64,000 nt of DNA from Kluyvera georgiana ATCC 51603. GTDB taxonomy: Bacteria; Pseudomonadota; Gammaproteobacteria; Enterobacterales; Enterobacteriaceae. Numbering within the stretch: the stretch's first letter is position 1; each line of letters starts with the position of its first letter. The notes under the pieces were generated by a model. That model had not been told where the DNA came from. It ran no database searches and was given only the letters and a program-made list of their open reading frames with translations. Location of the stretch: contig NZ_LXEU01000069.1 of assembly GCF_001654985.1 (NCBI RefSeq), forward strand, positions 1 to 64,000, read 5' to 3'. Position numbers and translations under genes: made by a program. This document shows positions 31,318-39,904 of the stretch, in pieces.

Positions 31318-31446
31318 AAAGTAAAGAAAAGGAAATGCTGTGTGTCGGCTTTTGTCTTTGCCAGTAAACTATTTAGACAATTGATGGCTTGACGATGCAG
31401 AGGGGGCTCTGGAGAATCCCTGCTTCGTTTTCAAACCGGACACACT

Positions 31447-32214
31447 ATGCAAGCATTGCTGGAACACTTTATTACGCAGTCCACAACTTACTCGCTGATA
31501 GCGGTAGCGCTGGTGGCGTTTCTGGAATCACTGGCGTTAGTGGGGCTGATTCTGCCGGGCACCGTGATGATGGCCGGCCTGGGCGCGCTTATCGGTAGCG
31601 GCGAGGTGAACTTCTGGCAGGCGTGGCTGGCGGGGATTGCGGGCTGTCTGTTGGGCGATTGGATCTCCTTTTGGCTGGGCTGGCGCTTTAAGAAGCCGCT
31701 ACACCGCTGGTCGTTTATGAAGAAGAACAAAGCGCTGCTCGATAAAACCGAATATGCGCTACATCAGCACAGCATGTTTACCATTCTGCTCGGCCGCTTC
31801 ATTGGGCCCACACGGCCGGTGGTGCCCATGGTCGCGGGCATGCTCGATCTGCCGATTGCCCGGTTTATTCCCCCGAATATCATTGGCTGTCTGCTGTGGC
31901 CGCCGCTCTATTTCCTGCCGGGGATCCTCGCCGGGGCGGCGATTGATATTCCTGCCGATGAAAATAGCGCCAGCTTTAAGTGGCTGTTGCTGGCGGCGGC
32001 GCTGCTGCTGTGGCTGGGCGCATGGCTGTGCTGGCGGCTGTGGCGCAGCGCGAAAGAGAATCATGACCGTCTCAGCAATGTGCTGACGCGTCAGCGTTTA
32101 CTGATTCTGGCACCGCTGATTCTGGGCGTTGGCGTGATGGCGCTGGTCAGCGTGATTCGTCACCCGCTGATGCCGGTGTATATCGAGATTTTGCGTAAGG
32201 TGGTGGGGCTGTAA
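31447..32214 (+). CDS. yabI: DedA family membrane protein YabI
   Basis: A 255-residue inner-membrane DedA protein (E. coli YabI 254) with 5-6 hydrophobic segments. The family signature 'ESLALVGLILPGTVMMAG' and the re-entrant 'GRFIGPTRPVVPMVAGM' motif are clear. DedA proteins are implicated in undecaprenyl-phosphate recycling and membrane homeostasis; YabI overlaps in function with YqjA/YghB in some assays. It lies between araC and thiQ as in E. coli and ends next to two REP units. Confidence 0.93.
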   Translation: MQALLEHFITQSTTYSLIAVALVAFLESLALVGLILPGTVMMAGLGALIGSGEVNFWQAWLAGIAGCLLGDWISFWLGWRFKKPLHRWSFMKKNKALLDKTEYALHQHSMFTILLGRFIGPTRPVVPMVAGMLDLPIARFIPPNIIGCLLWPPLYFLPGILAGAAIDIPADENSASFKWLLLAAALLLWLGAWLCWRLWRSAKENHDRLSNVLTRQRLLILAPLILGVGVMALVSVIRHPLMPVYIEILRKVVGL

Positions 32215-32216
32215 CC

Positions 32217-32297
32217 TGCCGGATAAGGCGCAGCCGCCATCCGGCCTACGCGCGTACCCATTTGTAGGCCGGATAAGGCGCAGCCGCCATCCGGCAA
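32217..32297. repeat. Two tandem REP units
   Basis: GCCGGATAAGGCGCAGCCGCCATCCGGC occurs twice (about 32219-32246 and 32269-32296), each with a GTAGGCC or CCTACGC flank. The units are identical over about 28 bases and separate the convergent yabI and thiQ genes. Confidence 0.9.
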
Positions 32298-32301
32298 TCC
32301 C

Positions 32302-33000
32302 TCACTCAGCGATACCTAACAGTGCCGAAGCGCTGGTCTTACCGCTCAGCAGCGCTTCGGTCTTACCATCCCAGGCGATACGCCCTTCCGCCACCACCAT
32401 TGCCCGCGCCGCGATTCGCGCCGCGTCTTCAATGCTGTGCGACACCATCAGCAGCGTCAGGCTCTGGCGCTCACACACGTCATCGACTAATTGCAGCATC
32501 TCCTGACGCAGAGCAGGGTCGAGCGCGGAAAAGGGTTCGTCCAGCAGCAGAATGGGCTGCTGGCGCACCAGGCAGCGGGCCAGCGCGGCGCGCTGACGCT
32601 GGCCGCCGGAGAGTTCGCCGGGGAGCCGCTCCAGCATTGATTCAATTCCCATCTGCCCGGCAATAACCTGTAACCGACGCTGCTGGTCGGCGGTGAGCTT
32701 CAGCCGCGGGCTCATCCCCAGGCTGATATTCTGGCGCACCGTCAGGTGGCTGAAGAGATTATTTTCCTGAAACAGCATCGACACCGGGCGCTGGGACGGC
32801 GGCGTATGCGTATGGACGCGGCCTTCCAGCATGATGGTGCCGCTGGCGGGCGTCAGAAAACCAGCGATCAGATTGAGCAGCGTCGATTTCCCCGCGCCGC
32901 TTGGGCCGAGCACCGCGATTTTCTCGCCCTGCGCAATCGTGGCGCTAAAGCGCATCGGCAGGTGCTGATACAGCCAGGTCACATCATTCAGTTTTAGCAT
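32302..33000 (-). CDS. thiQ: Thiamine/TPP ABC transporter ATP-binding protein
   Basis: A 232-residue ABC ATPase, same length as E. coli ThiQ. Walker A (GPSGAGKST near 32-40), signature [14 protein letters not shown] and Walker B ILLLDEPF are in order. It powers uptake of thiamine and its phosphates with ThiP and ThiB. The start at 33000 ([11 protein letters not shown]) is the family start and overlaps thiP by 17 bases. Confidence 0.97.
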   Translation of the reverse strand: MLKLNDVTWLYQHLPMRFSATIAQGEKIAVLGPSGAGKSTLLNLIAGFLTPASGTIMLEGRVHTHTPPSQRPVSMLFQENNLFSHLTVRQNISLGMSPRLKLTADQQRRLQVIAGQMGIESMLERLPGELSGGQRQRAALARCLVRQQPILLLDEPFSALDPALRQEMLQLVDDVCERQSLTLLMVSHSIEDAARIAARAMVVAEGRIAWDGKTEALLSGKTSASALLGIAE

Positions 33001-34594
33001 GGCGTCCGGGTAACTTTTCAATCACGGTAAAGAGCAGGAAGCAGAGCAGCAGCAGAATCATCGCGGTCACCGCCCCATCCTGACTGCGGTAGGCGCCAAT
33101 CTGCTGGTAGAGATAAAACGGCAGCGTGCGGAAATTCTCGTTGCCGAACAGCGCCACCACGCCGAAATCACCGATCGACAGCACGCAGGCAAACGCCAGC
33201 GCCTGGGCCAGCGGTCGTTTGAGCGCGCGTAATTCAATCACCCGCAGGCGATTAAACCCGCTAAGCCCAAGCGACTCGCACAGAATGCTGTAGCGTGCGG
33301 TGATATCGCGCATCGGTGTTTCCAGTACTTTCAGCGCGTAGGGTACCGCCATCAGCGCGTTGGTGAAAATCACAATACCGTCGGCGGAGTCGGGCAGGCC
33401 GATGGTATTGTTAAGCAGCAGGAAGAAGCCGGTAGCCAGCACGATCCCCGGCATGGCGAGGATCAGCATCCCGCTGAGTTCCATAGCCTGCCCGGCGAGC
33501 GGCTGATTACGCGCCCGCAGCTCGCGGCTGCTCCACAGCAGCATCATGGTCAGCGCCACGCAAAGCAGACCGGCGGCGAGGGCGATACGTAGCGACGTGC
33601 CCAGCGCCTGCCATAAAATCGGCTGGCTAAAGACGGAAAGCATCGACGGGTGAATGCCATCCACCACTACCGCCAGCAGCGGCGGCAGCAGTAACAGCAG
33701 GGTCAGGAAGATAAGTACTCCGTCGGCGATACGGCTGTGCCAGCGATCTTCAGGGTCACGCCAGCCTTGAATCTGGCTATTGCCCACCGCAATGGTCCGG
33801 CTCATACGCTGGCTAAGCAGCACCAGCGCCAGGCAGCAGGTCATCTGAATCAGCGCCAGCATCGCCGCCCGCGCCGGATCGTAATCAAAATTTAGCGCCT
33901 GGTAAATTGCCAGCTCAATCGTGGTGGCAGAAGGCCCGCCGCCCAGCGACAACACGGTGGCGAAGCTGGCGAAGCAGAGCATAAAAATCAGCGTGGCGAT
34001 GGGCAGAATCTGTCGCCGCATCCAGGGCCATTCCACGTAGCGGAAGAACGGGTAGCCGCGCATCCCGAGCTGTGCCGCGAGCTGGCGCTGCTCGCCGGGG
34101 ATTTGCTCCAGCGCCTGCAGCAGCAGGCGGGTGGCCATCGGCATGTTGAAAAAGACGTGCGCCAGCAGAATGCCCTGCAGGCCGTAGGGGGAAAAATTCC
34201 ACTGCCAGCCGAGCCAGGCGTACAGCTGCGCCAGCCATCCCTGACGACCGTAGACGGTGAGAATGCCGAATACGGCGACCAGTACCGGCAGAATGAGAGT
34301 CATCGCGCACAGGCGCAGCAGTAGCTGACGACCGGGGAAACGGCGTCGATAGAGCGCGCGGGCCAGGAAAATGGCGGGCAGCACCGACAGCAGCGCGGAG
34401 AGAAACGCCTGCCAGAAGGAGAAGCGCACCACGTGCCACAGGTAGCTATCGCCGAGCAACGTTGACCACGATGTTTCGGGGGCGTTGAACCACAGCGCCA
34501 GAAAAGCCGCCAGAGCGACGGCCACCATTAGTGCGGTGGCCGTGAGTCCTGGGTAGAGCCAACCCGGAATTAGCGGCTGGCGGCGCGGAGCCAT
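32984..34594 (-). CDS. thiP: Thiamine/TPP ABC transporter permease
   Basis: A 536-residue inner-membrane permease with 12 hydrophobic segments and two binding-protein-dependent permease modules, each with an EAA-type loop ('[16 protein letters not shown]'-like and '[20 protein letters not shown]'). Same length as E. coli ThiP. It overlaps thiB by 25 bases and thiQ by 17, so all three are tightly coupled. Confidence 0.97.
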   Translation of the reverse strand: MAPRRQPLIPGWLYPGLTATALMVAVALAAFLALWFNAPETSWSTLLGDSYLWHVVRFSFWQAFLSALLSVLPAIFLARALYRRRFPGRQLLLRLCAMTLILPVLVAVFGILTVYGRQGWLAQLYAWLGWQWNFSPYGLQGILLAHVFFNMPMATRLLLQALEQIPGEQRQLAAQLGMRGYPFFRYVEWPWMRRQILPIATLIFMLCFASFATVLSLGGGPSATTIELAIYQALNFDYDPARAAMLALIQMTCCLALVLLSQRMSRTIAVGNSQIQGWRDPEDRWHSRIADGVLIFLTLLLLLPPLLAVVVDGIHPSMLSVFSQPILWQALGTSLRIALAAGLLCVALTMMLLWSSRELRARNQPLAGQAMELSGMLILAMPGIVLATGFFLLLNNTIGLPDSADGIVIFTNALMAVPYALKVLETPMRDITARYSILCESLGLSGFNRLRVIELRALKRPLAQALAFACVLSIGDFGVVALFGNENFRTLPFYLYQQIGAYRSQDGAVTAMILLLLCFLLFTVIEKLPGRHAKTE

Positions 34595-35553
34595 GTATTA
34601 ATCCAGTTCTGACGTTCGCTGGCGACCTGCTGCGGCGTGAACTCAAGCGAGGTCTGCGGTTTCACCAGGCTGTTAAAGCCTTCCGGCAGCGCAACCTGAG
34701 TGACCGGATACATCCAGTTGCCGGTCGGGATGGCGTTCTGGAAAGCCGGAGAGACCATAAATTGCAGGAATTTGTCCGCCAGTTTTTGCTGCTTGCTGGC
34801 CGCGGTTTTTGCCGCCACTTCGACTTGCAGGTAGTGGCCTTCGGCAAACGGCGCCGCGGCGTAGTTGTCTTTCTTCTCTTCAATGATGTGGTAGGCCGGC
34901 GAGGTGGTATAGCTCAGCACCAGGTCGCCTTCCCCTTTCAGGAACAGGCCGTAGGCTTCGCTCCAGCCTTTGGTGACGGTGACGGTCTTCGCTGCCAGTT
35001 TCTGCCAGGCTTCCGGCGCTTTATCGCCGTACACTTTCTGCATCCACAGCAGCAGACCTAAGCCCGGTGTGCTGGTGCGAGGATCCTGGTAGATGACGCG
35101 CCATTTCTGGTCGCTCTCAACCAGCTCTTTCAGGCTCTTCGGCGGGTTTTTCAGCTTGTTTTTATCGTAGACGAAAGCGAAGTAGCCGTAGTCGAACGGC
35201 ACGAAGGTGTCGTTGCTCCAGCCGCCCGGCACGCTGACGGCGCTGGCCGGAACGTTGCTTTTAGCAAACAGTTTAGTGTCGGTTGCGGCCTGCAAGAGGT
35301 TGTTATCCAGCCCCAGCACCACGTCCGCTTTGCTATTTTTCCCTTCCATGCGCAGACGGTTGAGCAGCGAGACGCCGTCTTCCAGCGCCACGAATTTCAG
35401 CTCGCAGTCGCAGTCGGCTTCAAACGCTTTTTTCACCGTCGGGCCAGGGCCCCAGTCGGCAGCAAAGGAGTCGTAGGTATAGACCGTCAGCACGGGTTTC
35501 GCGAACGCGGGCGCGGCAACCAGCATCAGCAGGGGGAGTAATTTCTTGAGCAC
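34570..35553 (-). CDS. thiB: Thiamine/TPP periplasmic binding protein
   Basis: A 327-residue periplasmic solute-binding protein (same length as E. coli ThiB/TbpA) with an 18-residue signal peptide ending APAFA. The mature start KPVLTVYTYDSFAADWGPG is characteristic. It starts with GTG at 35553, preceded by GAGGT at good spacing; longer ATG starts run into the riboswitch and are out of family. First gene of thiBPQ, controlled by the TPP riboswitch just upstream. Confidence 0.96.
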   Translation of the reverse strand: MLKKLLPLLMLVAAPAFAKPVLTVYTYDSFAADWGPGPTVKKAFEADCDCELKFVALEDGVSLLNRLRMEGKNSKADVVLGLDNNLLQAATDTKLFAKSNVPASAVSVPGGWSNDTFVPFDYGYFAFVYDKNKLKNPPKSLKELVESDQKWRVIYQDPRTSTPGLGLLLWMQKVYGDKAPEAWQKLAAKTVTVTKGWSEAYGLFLKGEGDLVLSYTTSPAYHIIEEKKDNYAAAPFAEGHYLQVEVAAKTAASKQQKLADKFLQFMVSPAFQNAIPTGNWMYPVTQVALPEGFNSLVKPQTSLEFTPQQVASERQNWINTWLRAASR

Positions 35554-35596
35554 TTTGCACCTCAGTAAATGGGTGGCAAAGGATTTTGAGTTAGCC

Positions 35597-35676
35597 TCAA
35601 ATCCCTTCGCCGGGATTATCCGGATCAGGTTCGACGGGTCTCTCTCAGCCGCGCATAACGCACAGCACCCCGTTGA
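35597..35676 (-). promoter_or_regulatory. TPP riboswitch (THI element) upstream of thiBPQ
   Basis: Minus strand carries GGGGTGC, then GGCTGAGAGAGACCCGTCGA, ACCTGATCCGGATAAT and CCCGGCGAAGGGA in the order that defines the THI box. Its 3' end lies about 45 bases before the thiB GTG start, consistent with control of translation initiation. In E. coli the processed leader is the small RNA SroA. Confidence 0.93.
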
Positions 35677-35717
35677 GAACGGCACATTGTAATGATTACG
35701 TGAATAAATCAAAAGCC

Positions 35718-37373
35718 CTACGGTTCCGGCGGCGCAAACCAGGCGGATTTAAAGTCAAACCAGCCCAGCGTATTCATCCGTACGCCGCGCATACTGCGCT
35801 GCCCCTGGAGCATCAGCCAGTGGTGAATCAGCGGCACCACCGATTGATTCGCGAGCAACTGCTGGCACCAGTCGGCCTGCGGCAGGTTGCCCGCGCGCCA
35901 GCGCCGCGCGTCCTGCTCCCAGTCAATGGGGATACAATGGCGAATCATCGGCACTTCATACAGATAGGCAAACAGTGAGAAATCGAGCGGCAGCGTAAAA
36001 TTGGCGCTGTTGAGCCAGATATCGCTGACCACCTCGCCGCGATGCCATTCGTCATAGTCCACTTCCTGAATGTTGAGCTTGACCTGATGCTCCGCCAGCA
36101 GCGTTTCCATAATCTGGCCGATGGTCCGGTGCTCGGCGTGATCCCGATAGTAGGTGAGGGTGATAGACTCCAGCCCGGCCGGTTTGTCGCAGGCGCGGCT
36201 GCGCGCATGGTGCCAGCGCGGCAGCAGGCCGTAGGCGGGAAACCAGTGGCTCTGATGCTGCTCGCCCGCGCGGTAGAGCAGATTGTTGGGATGAAACAGA
36301 TGGCTCAGCCACTGGCGTACCGTTGGATTGCGGCCCAATGTGCTACGCGCATCGAACAGCAGGTAATAGCAGCCTTCTTCCAGCCGACTTTCGACGGCTT
36401 TTTCACTTTCGGTAGAGCCTTCGAGCGTCAGGCCGCCGTTTGGCGCTTCGCTGATTTCTGGTAGCACCCACACGTTAACCTCGTCGATCAGCGCCCGGAA
36501 ACCGAAATAGTCTTCAAAGGCAAGGATCTTCAGTTGGTTAAGGTTGTTGCGCGCGACGGAGTAAGGCCCTGTACCCACCGGCATACGCGAGAAATTGGGC
36601 AGCGTTTGCCATTCACGCGGCAGGATCATCGCCGATACCTGGCTCAGTAGCCACGGCAGCCAGCGGTCAGGCTCGGCCAGATGCACGTCCAGCACCCAGG
36701 CGGTGGGAGAGTGGATCTGCGCGATGTTGGAGAACAGCGGCAGCGTCATGCTGCGCTCCAGTGAGGCAATAACGTCTTCCATCTCCAGTTCGCGCCCATG
36801 ATGGAAGTGGATGCCGGGACGCAAATAAAAACGCCAGTGTAAGGGGGAAATTTCCTGCCAATGGTGAGCAATATCGGCTTCCAGTTCCCCATTTGCCTCA
36901 TTTACCCGCGTTAAGGCGTTGAAAATCTGCCGGGCGATGTGGGTTTCCGAGCGGCGAAGCGCGGTGCCGGGCAGCAGATTGTGCATCGGGCGATAATAAA
37001 GCACCCGCAGAATGTGGCGACCCTGACGGAAGCTGCGCCCCAGATGCGACACCAGCATCTGGCGTACCGCCGCTTTATCGCCGACCAGCTGTACCAACTG
37101 ATCGATGCGATCTTGCTCCAGCAGATCCTCAGCGCGCTGCTGCTGCAGCGCCAGCCCGGTATAGAGGAACGTGAGTCTGGAACGCTTGCCGCGCCCGGCC
37201 TCCGCCTCCCAGGTTAGCCAGCCGCGTGCCTCCATGGTGTTGAGTAATGTCCGCATATGGCGGCGTGAACAGCTCAGCAGTGCCGCCAGATCGTTAAGCG
37301 TGGTTTCCTGCGATTTTCCCTCGCAGCACTGCCATAAACGGATGAACTGCTGCTGTAAGCGACCTGAAGGCAT
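35718..37373 (-). CDS. sgrR: Transcriptional regulator SgrR
   Basis: A 551-residue regulator, same length as E. coli SgrR. An N-terminal winged-helix DNA-binding domain (about 1-110, '[20 protein letters not shown]') is followed by a large solute-binding-protein-like domain (about 160-550). It senses glucose-phosphate stress and activates sgrS. It is divergent from sgrS/sgrT-setA, and lies downstream of thiB in the opposite flank order seen in E. coli. Confidence 0.96.
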   Translation of the reverse strand: MPSGRLQQQFIRLWQCCEGKSQETTLNDLAALLSCSRRHMRTLLNTMEARGWLTWEAEAGRGKRSRLTFLYTGLALQQQRAEDLLEQDRIDQLVQLVGDKAAVRQMLVSHLGRSFRQGRHILRVLYYRPMHNLLPGTALRRSETHIARQIFNALTRVNEANGELEADIAHHWQEISPLHWRFYLRPGIHFHHGRELEMEDVIASLERSMTLPLFSNIAQIHSPTAWVLDVHLAEPDRWLPWLLSQVSAMILPREWQTLPNFSRMPVGTGPYSVARNNLNQLKILAFEDYFGFRALIDEVNVWVLPEISEAPNGGLTLEGSTESEKAVESRLEEGCYYLLFDARSTLGRNPTVRQWLSHLFHPNNLLYRAGEQHQSHWFPAYGLLPRWHHARSRACDKPAGLESITLTYYRDHAEHRTIGQIMETLLAEHQVKLNIQEVDYDEWHRGEVVSDIWLNSANFTLPLDFSLFAYLYEVPMIRHCIPIDWEQDARRWRAGNLPQADWCQQLLANQSVVPLIHHWLMLQGQRSMRGVRMNTLGWFDFKSAWFAPPEP

Positions 37374-37404
37374 AAAAGGGGAACTCCTGATAAAAACTCA
37401 GCAA

Positions 37405-37433
37405 TTTATTAATCCCTATATTAGGCCAATAAT
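37405..37433 (+). promoter_or_regulatory. Putative sgrS promoter
   Basis: TTTATT (37405-37410) and AATAAT (37428-37433) are 17 bases apart and would start RNA near 37441, the predicted SgrS 5' end. The -35 is poor, as expected for a promoter that needs SgrR. Assigned by position only. Confidence 0.4.
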
Positions 37434-37440
37434 GGATTTC

Positions 37441-37673
37441 GATGAAGCGAGGAGGTGTGTATGAAGAGGTCTACCATCCATCAGTTTTACCAGCGTTATT
37501 TCGCAGCGACCAAAAATGTTTCCTGGCTGGCCCGCCAGGCAACGGCACAGCGGCTTGAAGTGCTGAACTCTCTGATGCAATGGGAAGTTACGAAATCGGC
37601 CTCTGAGCATTAATTCGCCAAATCATGTGTGACTGAGTATTTGCCAGCAGGTATTATCTGCTGGCTTTTTTTT
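37441..37673 (+). ncRNA. sgrS: SgrS regulatory RNA
   Basis: A 5' region GATGAAGCGAGG.. matches the E. coli SgrS start, the 3' base-pairing segment TGTGTGACTGAGTAT (37626-37640) that targets ptsG mRNA is conserved, and the end is a Hfq-type terminator: GCCAGCAG, loop, CTGCTGGC and TTTTTTTT (37643-37673). It represses ptsG and other mRNAs with Hfq during glucose-phosphate stress. The RNA also encodes SgrT in its 5' part. Confidence 0.9.
37461..37613 (+). CDS. sgrT: SgrT, inhibitor of glucose uptake encoded within SgrS
   Basis: A 50-residue ORF starting ATG 37461 with GGAGG 7 bases upstream. 'FYQRYFAATKN' and 'VLNSLMQWE' line up with the conserved parts of SgrT (E. coli 43 residues). SgrT blocks glucose transport through EIICB-Glc (PtsG). 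The N-terminus is several residues longer (MKRSTIHQ), and both flank sequences agree with SgrS coding. It is followed by the base-pairing part of SgrS. Confidence 0.88.
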   Translation: MKRSTIHQFYQRYFAATKNVSWLARQATAQRLEVLNSLMQWEVTKSASEH

Positions 37674-37701
37674 ATTCTTTCGTGTGCTTAAAGGATTTCA
37701 C

Positions 37702-38880
37702 ATGCTCTGGTTAATGACGATGGGACGACGTCTCAACGGTGTATACGCCGCTTTTATGCTGGTGGCATTTATGATGGGCGTGGCGGGGGCGCTACAGGCG
37801 CCGACGCTGAGCCTGTTTCTCAGCCGTGAAGTGGGCGTCCAGCCGTTCTGGGTCGGCCTGTTTTACACCGTTAACGCGATCGCCGGGATTGCGGTCAGCC
37901 TGGCGCTGGCCAAGCGTTCCGACAGCCGGGGCGACCGGCGCAAGCTGATTATGTTTTGCTGCCTGATGGCGGTAGGTAACGCGCTGCTTTTTGCCTTCAA
38001 CCGCCACTACCTGACGCTGATTACCTGCGGCGTGATGCTGGCGTCCATTGCCAATGCCGCGATGCCGCAGCTGTTTGCGCTGGCCCGTGAGTACGCCGAC
38101 AGCTCGGCGCGCGAGGTGGTGATGTTCAGCTCGGTGATGCGTGCCCAGCTGTCGCTGGCGTGGGTGATTGGCCCGCCGCTGGCGTTTATGCTGGCGCTGA
38201 ACTACGGCTTTACCACCATGTTCGCCATCGCGGCGGGGATCTTTATCCTGAGCCTGACGCTGATCGCGCTCACGCTACCCTCGGTGGCGCGAGTCGAGCA
38301 ACCTGCTGATGTGGTGCAGAATCAGATTAGCGGCTGGAAAGACAGTAACGTACGCATGCTGTTTATCGCTTCCACGCTGATGTGGACCTGTAACACCATG
38401 TATATCATCGATATGCCGCTGTGGATCAGTAGCGATCTCGGCCTGCCGGATAGCCTCGCGGGGATCCTGATGGGCACTGCCGCCGGTCTGGAGATTCCGG
38501 CGATGATCGTTGCGGGCTACTACGTGAAGCACTTCGGTAAGCGTCGGATGATGGTCACTGCGGTAGCCGCTGGGGTGCTGTTCTACGTTGGGCTTATCTT
38601 CTTCCACAGCCATACCGCGCTGCTGATATTACAGCTGTTTAACGCTGTGTTTATCGGCATTGTCGCCGGGATTGGCATGCTGTGGTTCCAGGACCTGATG
38701 CCGGGTCGCGCCGGGGCGGCGACCACGCTGTTCACCAACAGCATCTCGACCGGGGTGATCCTCGCGGGGATTGTACAGGGGGCGCTGGCGCAGAGCTTTG
38801 GCCACTTCTCGGTGTACTGGGTGATTGCGGGGATTTCGGTGGTAACACTGGCGATGACCGCGCGGGTGAAGGACGTCTAA
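37702..38880 (+). CDS. setA: Sugar efflux transporter SetA
   Basis: A 392-residue major facilitator with 12 membrane helices, same length as E. coli SetA ('NGVYAAFMLVAFMMGVAGA', 'LTLITCGVMLASIANAAMPQ'). It exports glucose, lactose and related glycosides and helps against glucose-phosphate stress. The start ATG 37702 has AAGGA at good spacing. It lies 28 bases after the SgrS terminator, so it is co-regulated by SgrR through readthrough, as in E. coli. Confidence 0.96.
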   Translation: MLWLMTMGRRLNGVYAAFMLVAFMMGVAGALQAPTLSLFLSREVGVQPFWVGLFYTVNAIAGIAVSLALAKRSDSRGDRRKLIMFCCLMAVGNALLFAFNRHYLTLITCGVMLASIANAAMPQLFALAREYADSSAREVVMFSSVMRAQLSLAWVIGPPLAFMLALNYGFTTMFAIAAGIFILSLTLIALTLPSVARVEQPADVVQNQISGWKDSNVRMLFIASTLMWTCNTMYIIDMPLWISSDLGLPDSLAGILMGTAAGLEIPAMIVAGYYVKHFGKRRMMVTAVAAGVLFYVGLIFFHSHTALLILQLFNAVFIGIVAGIGMLWFQDLMPGRAGAATTLFTNSISTGVILAGIVQGALAQSFGHFSVYWVIAGISVVTLAMTARVKDV

Positions 38881-38884
38881 GCGC

Positions 38885-38919
38885 GGTAGCCGGGCTAGCC
38901 CATCGTAGCCCGGTTACAT
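38885..38919. repeat. Inverted repeat after setA
   Basis: GTAGCCGGGCTAG and CGTAGCCCGGTTAC form an imperfect inverted pair related to REP arms. It marks the left edge of the roughly 10-kb insertion between setA and leuD. It has no U run and is probably not a classical terminator. Confidence 0.4.
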
Positions 38920-38928
38920 CGCTCGTCT

Positions 38929-39894
38929 CTAAGCTTGCAGGCCGAGATAGCTATTCACCTCGTGGGCATCAGGGATGGCGTCGATCGCGCCAAATCGAGT
39001 GCAGGTTAGCGCGCCGCAGACGTTGGCCCAGAGAACGGCCCTCTGCATGTGATCGTAGTTATCAAACTGACAATCCGGTTTTGCCATTTGCTGCAGCAAT
39101 GCGCCAATAAAAGCGTCACCGGCTCCGGTTGAATCAATGGAGTCAATGGCGATAGACGGAACCAGCTGCTGCCTACCGGAGCGATGGCTGAGCCATGTCC
39201 CTCGGTGCCCGCAGGTGACGGTGACATAGCTGACGCCCGCCTGGTGCAGTTGCTCACAGCCCTTCTCATTCGTTTCTTCTCCGGTGAGAAAGGCAAGCTC
39301 CTCTTCGCTGACCTTGACGATATCCGTCTGGTGGAACCAGGGCTTACAACGCGTGATAAATTCCTGTGGCTTGTCGCCCCAGAGCCCATCCCGGTAGTTG
39401 GGATCGAATGAGATGATGATGTTTCGTTGACGGGCTTCCTGCAAAAGGCGCTGGTAGGTGGAATAAAGTTCGCCATCCAGCAACCCGGTTGCGGCCCCAA
39501 AGTGAACGATGCCGACATCGTCGAGAAAGTCATTGGGCAGATCCTGCCACGCCAGTTCGGCGTCCGCGCCGCGACAGAAGGTAAAATCGCGCTCGCCGTC
39601 GCTTTGCAGAGCCACAAAGGCCAGCGTGGTGGGCGTGACGCTGCGTGCTAGCCCTGACATATCGATGTTGTCAGGCCGTAGGGCCTCCATCAGAAAATCG
39701 CCAAAAGGATCGAGACCCACTTTCGTCGCCAGCTTTGCCTGGCCACCGCTACGGTTAATGGCAATGGCGACGTTGGCCGGTGCGCCGCCTGCTTTTTTTA
39801 GAAATTTTTCGCCATTCTTCAGGCCAATGCCGATATCGGTACACACGAAATCAATCAGCATCTCACCGATACAGGCAATCTTGTTGTGATTCAT
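38929..39894 (-). CDS. Fructokinase, PfkB (ribokinase) family
   Basis: A 321-residue PfkB-family kinase. Signature 1 is 'GGAPANVAIAINRSGGQA' (about 36-53) and signature 2 'DSTGAGDAFIGALL' (about 246-259, with catalytic aspartate). The length and motifs fit ScrK/MAK-type fructokinases that phosphorylate cytoplasmic fructose at C6. It follows the GH91 gene by 10 bases with a good GGGAG ribosome site and is the last gene of the operon. In context it captures fructose released by the GH32 enzyme. Confidence 0.9.
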   Translation of the reverse strand: MNHNKIACIGEMLIDFVCTDIGIGLKNGEKFLKKAGGAPANVAIAINRSGGQAKLATKVGLDPFGDFLMEALRPDNIDMSGLARSVTPTTLAFVALQSDGERDFTFCRGADAELAWQDLPNDFLDDVGIVHFGAATGLLDGELYSTYQRLLQEARQRNIIISFDPNYRDGLWGDKPQEFITRCKPWFHQTDIVKVSEEELAFLTGEETNEKGCEQLHQAGVSYVTVTCGHRGTWLSHRSGRQQLVPSIAIDSIDSTGAGDAFIGALLQQMAKPDCQFDNYDHMQRAVLWANVCGALTCTRFGAIDAIPDAHEVNSYLGLQA

Positions 39895-39904
39895 CGTATT
39901 CTCC

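Noticed and set aside
32217-32297. Repeated 28-bp units as a possible CRISPR
   Set aside because: Only two copies, each palindromic with REP consensus, no cas genes, and similar units occur at many other intergenic sites in the window.
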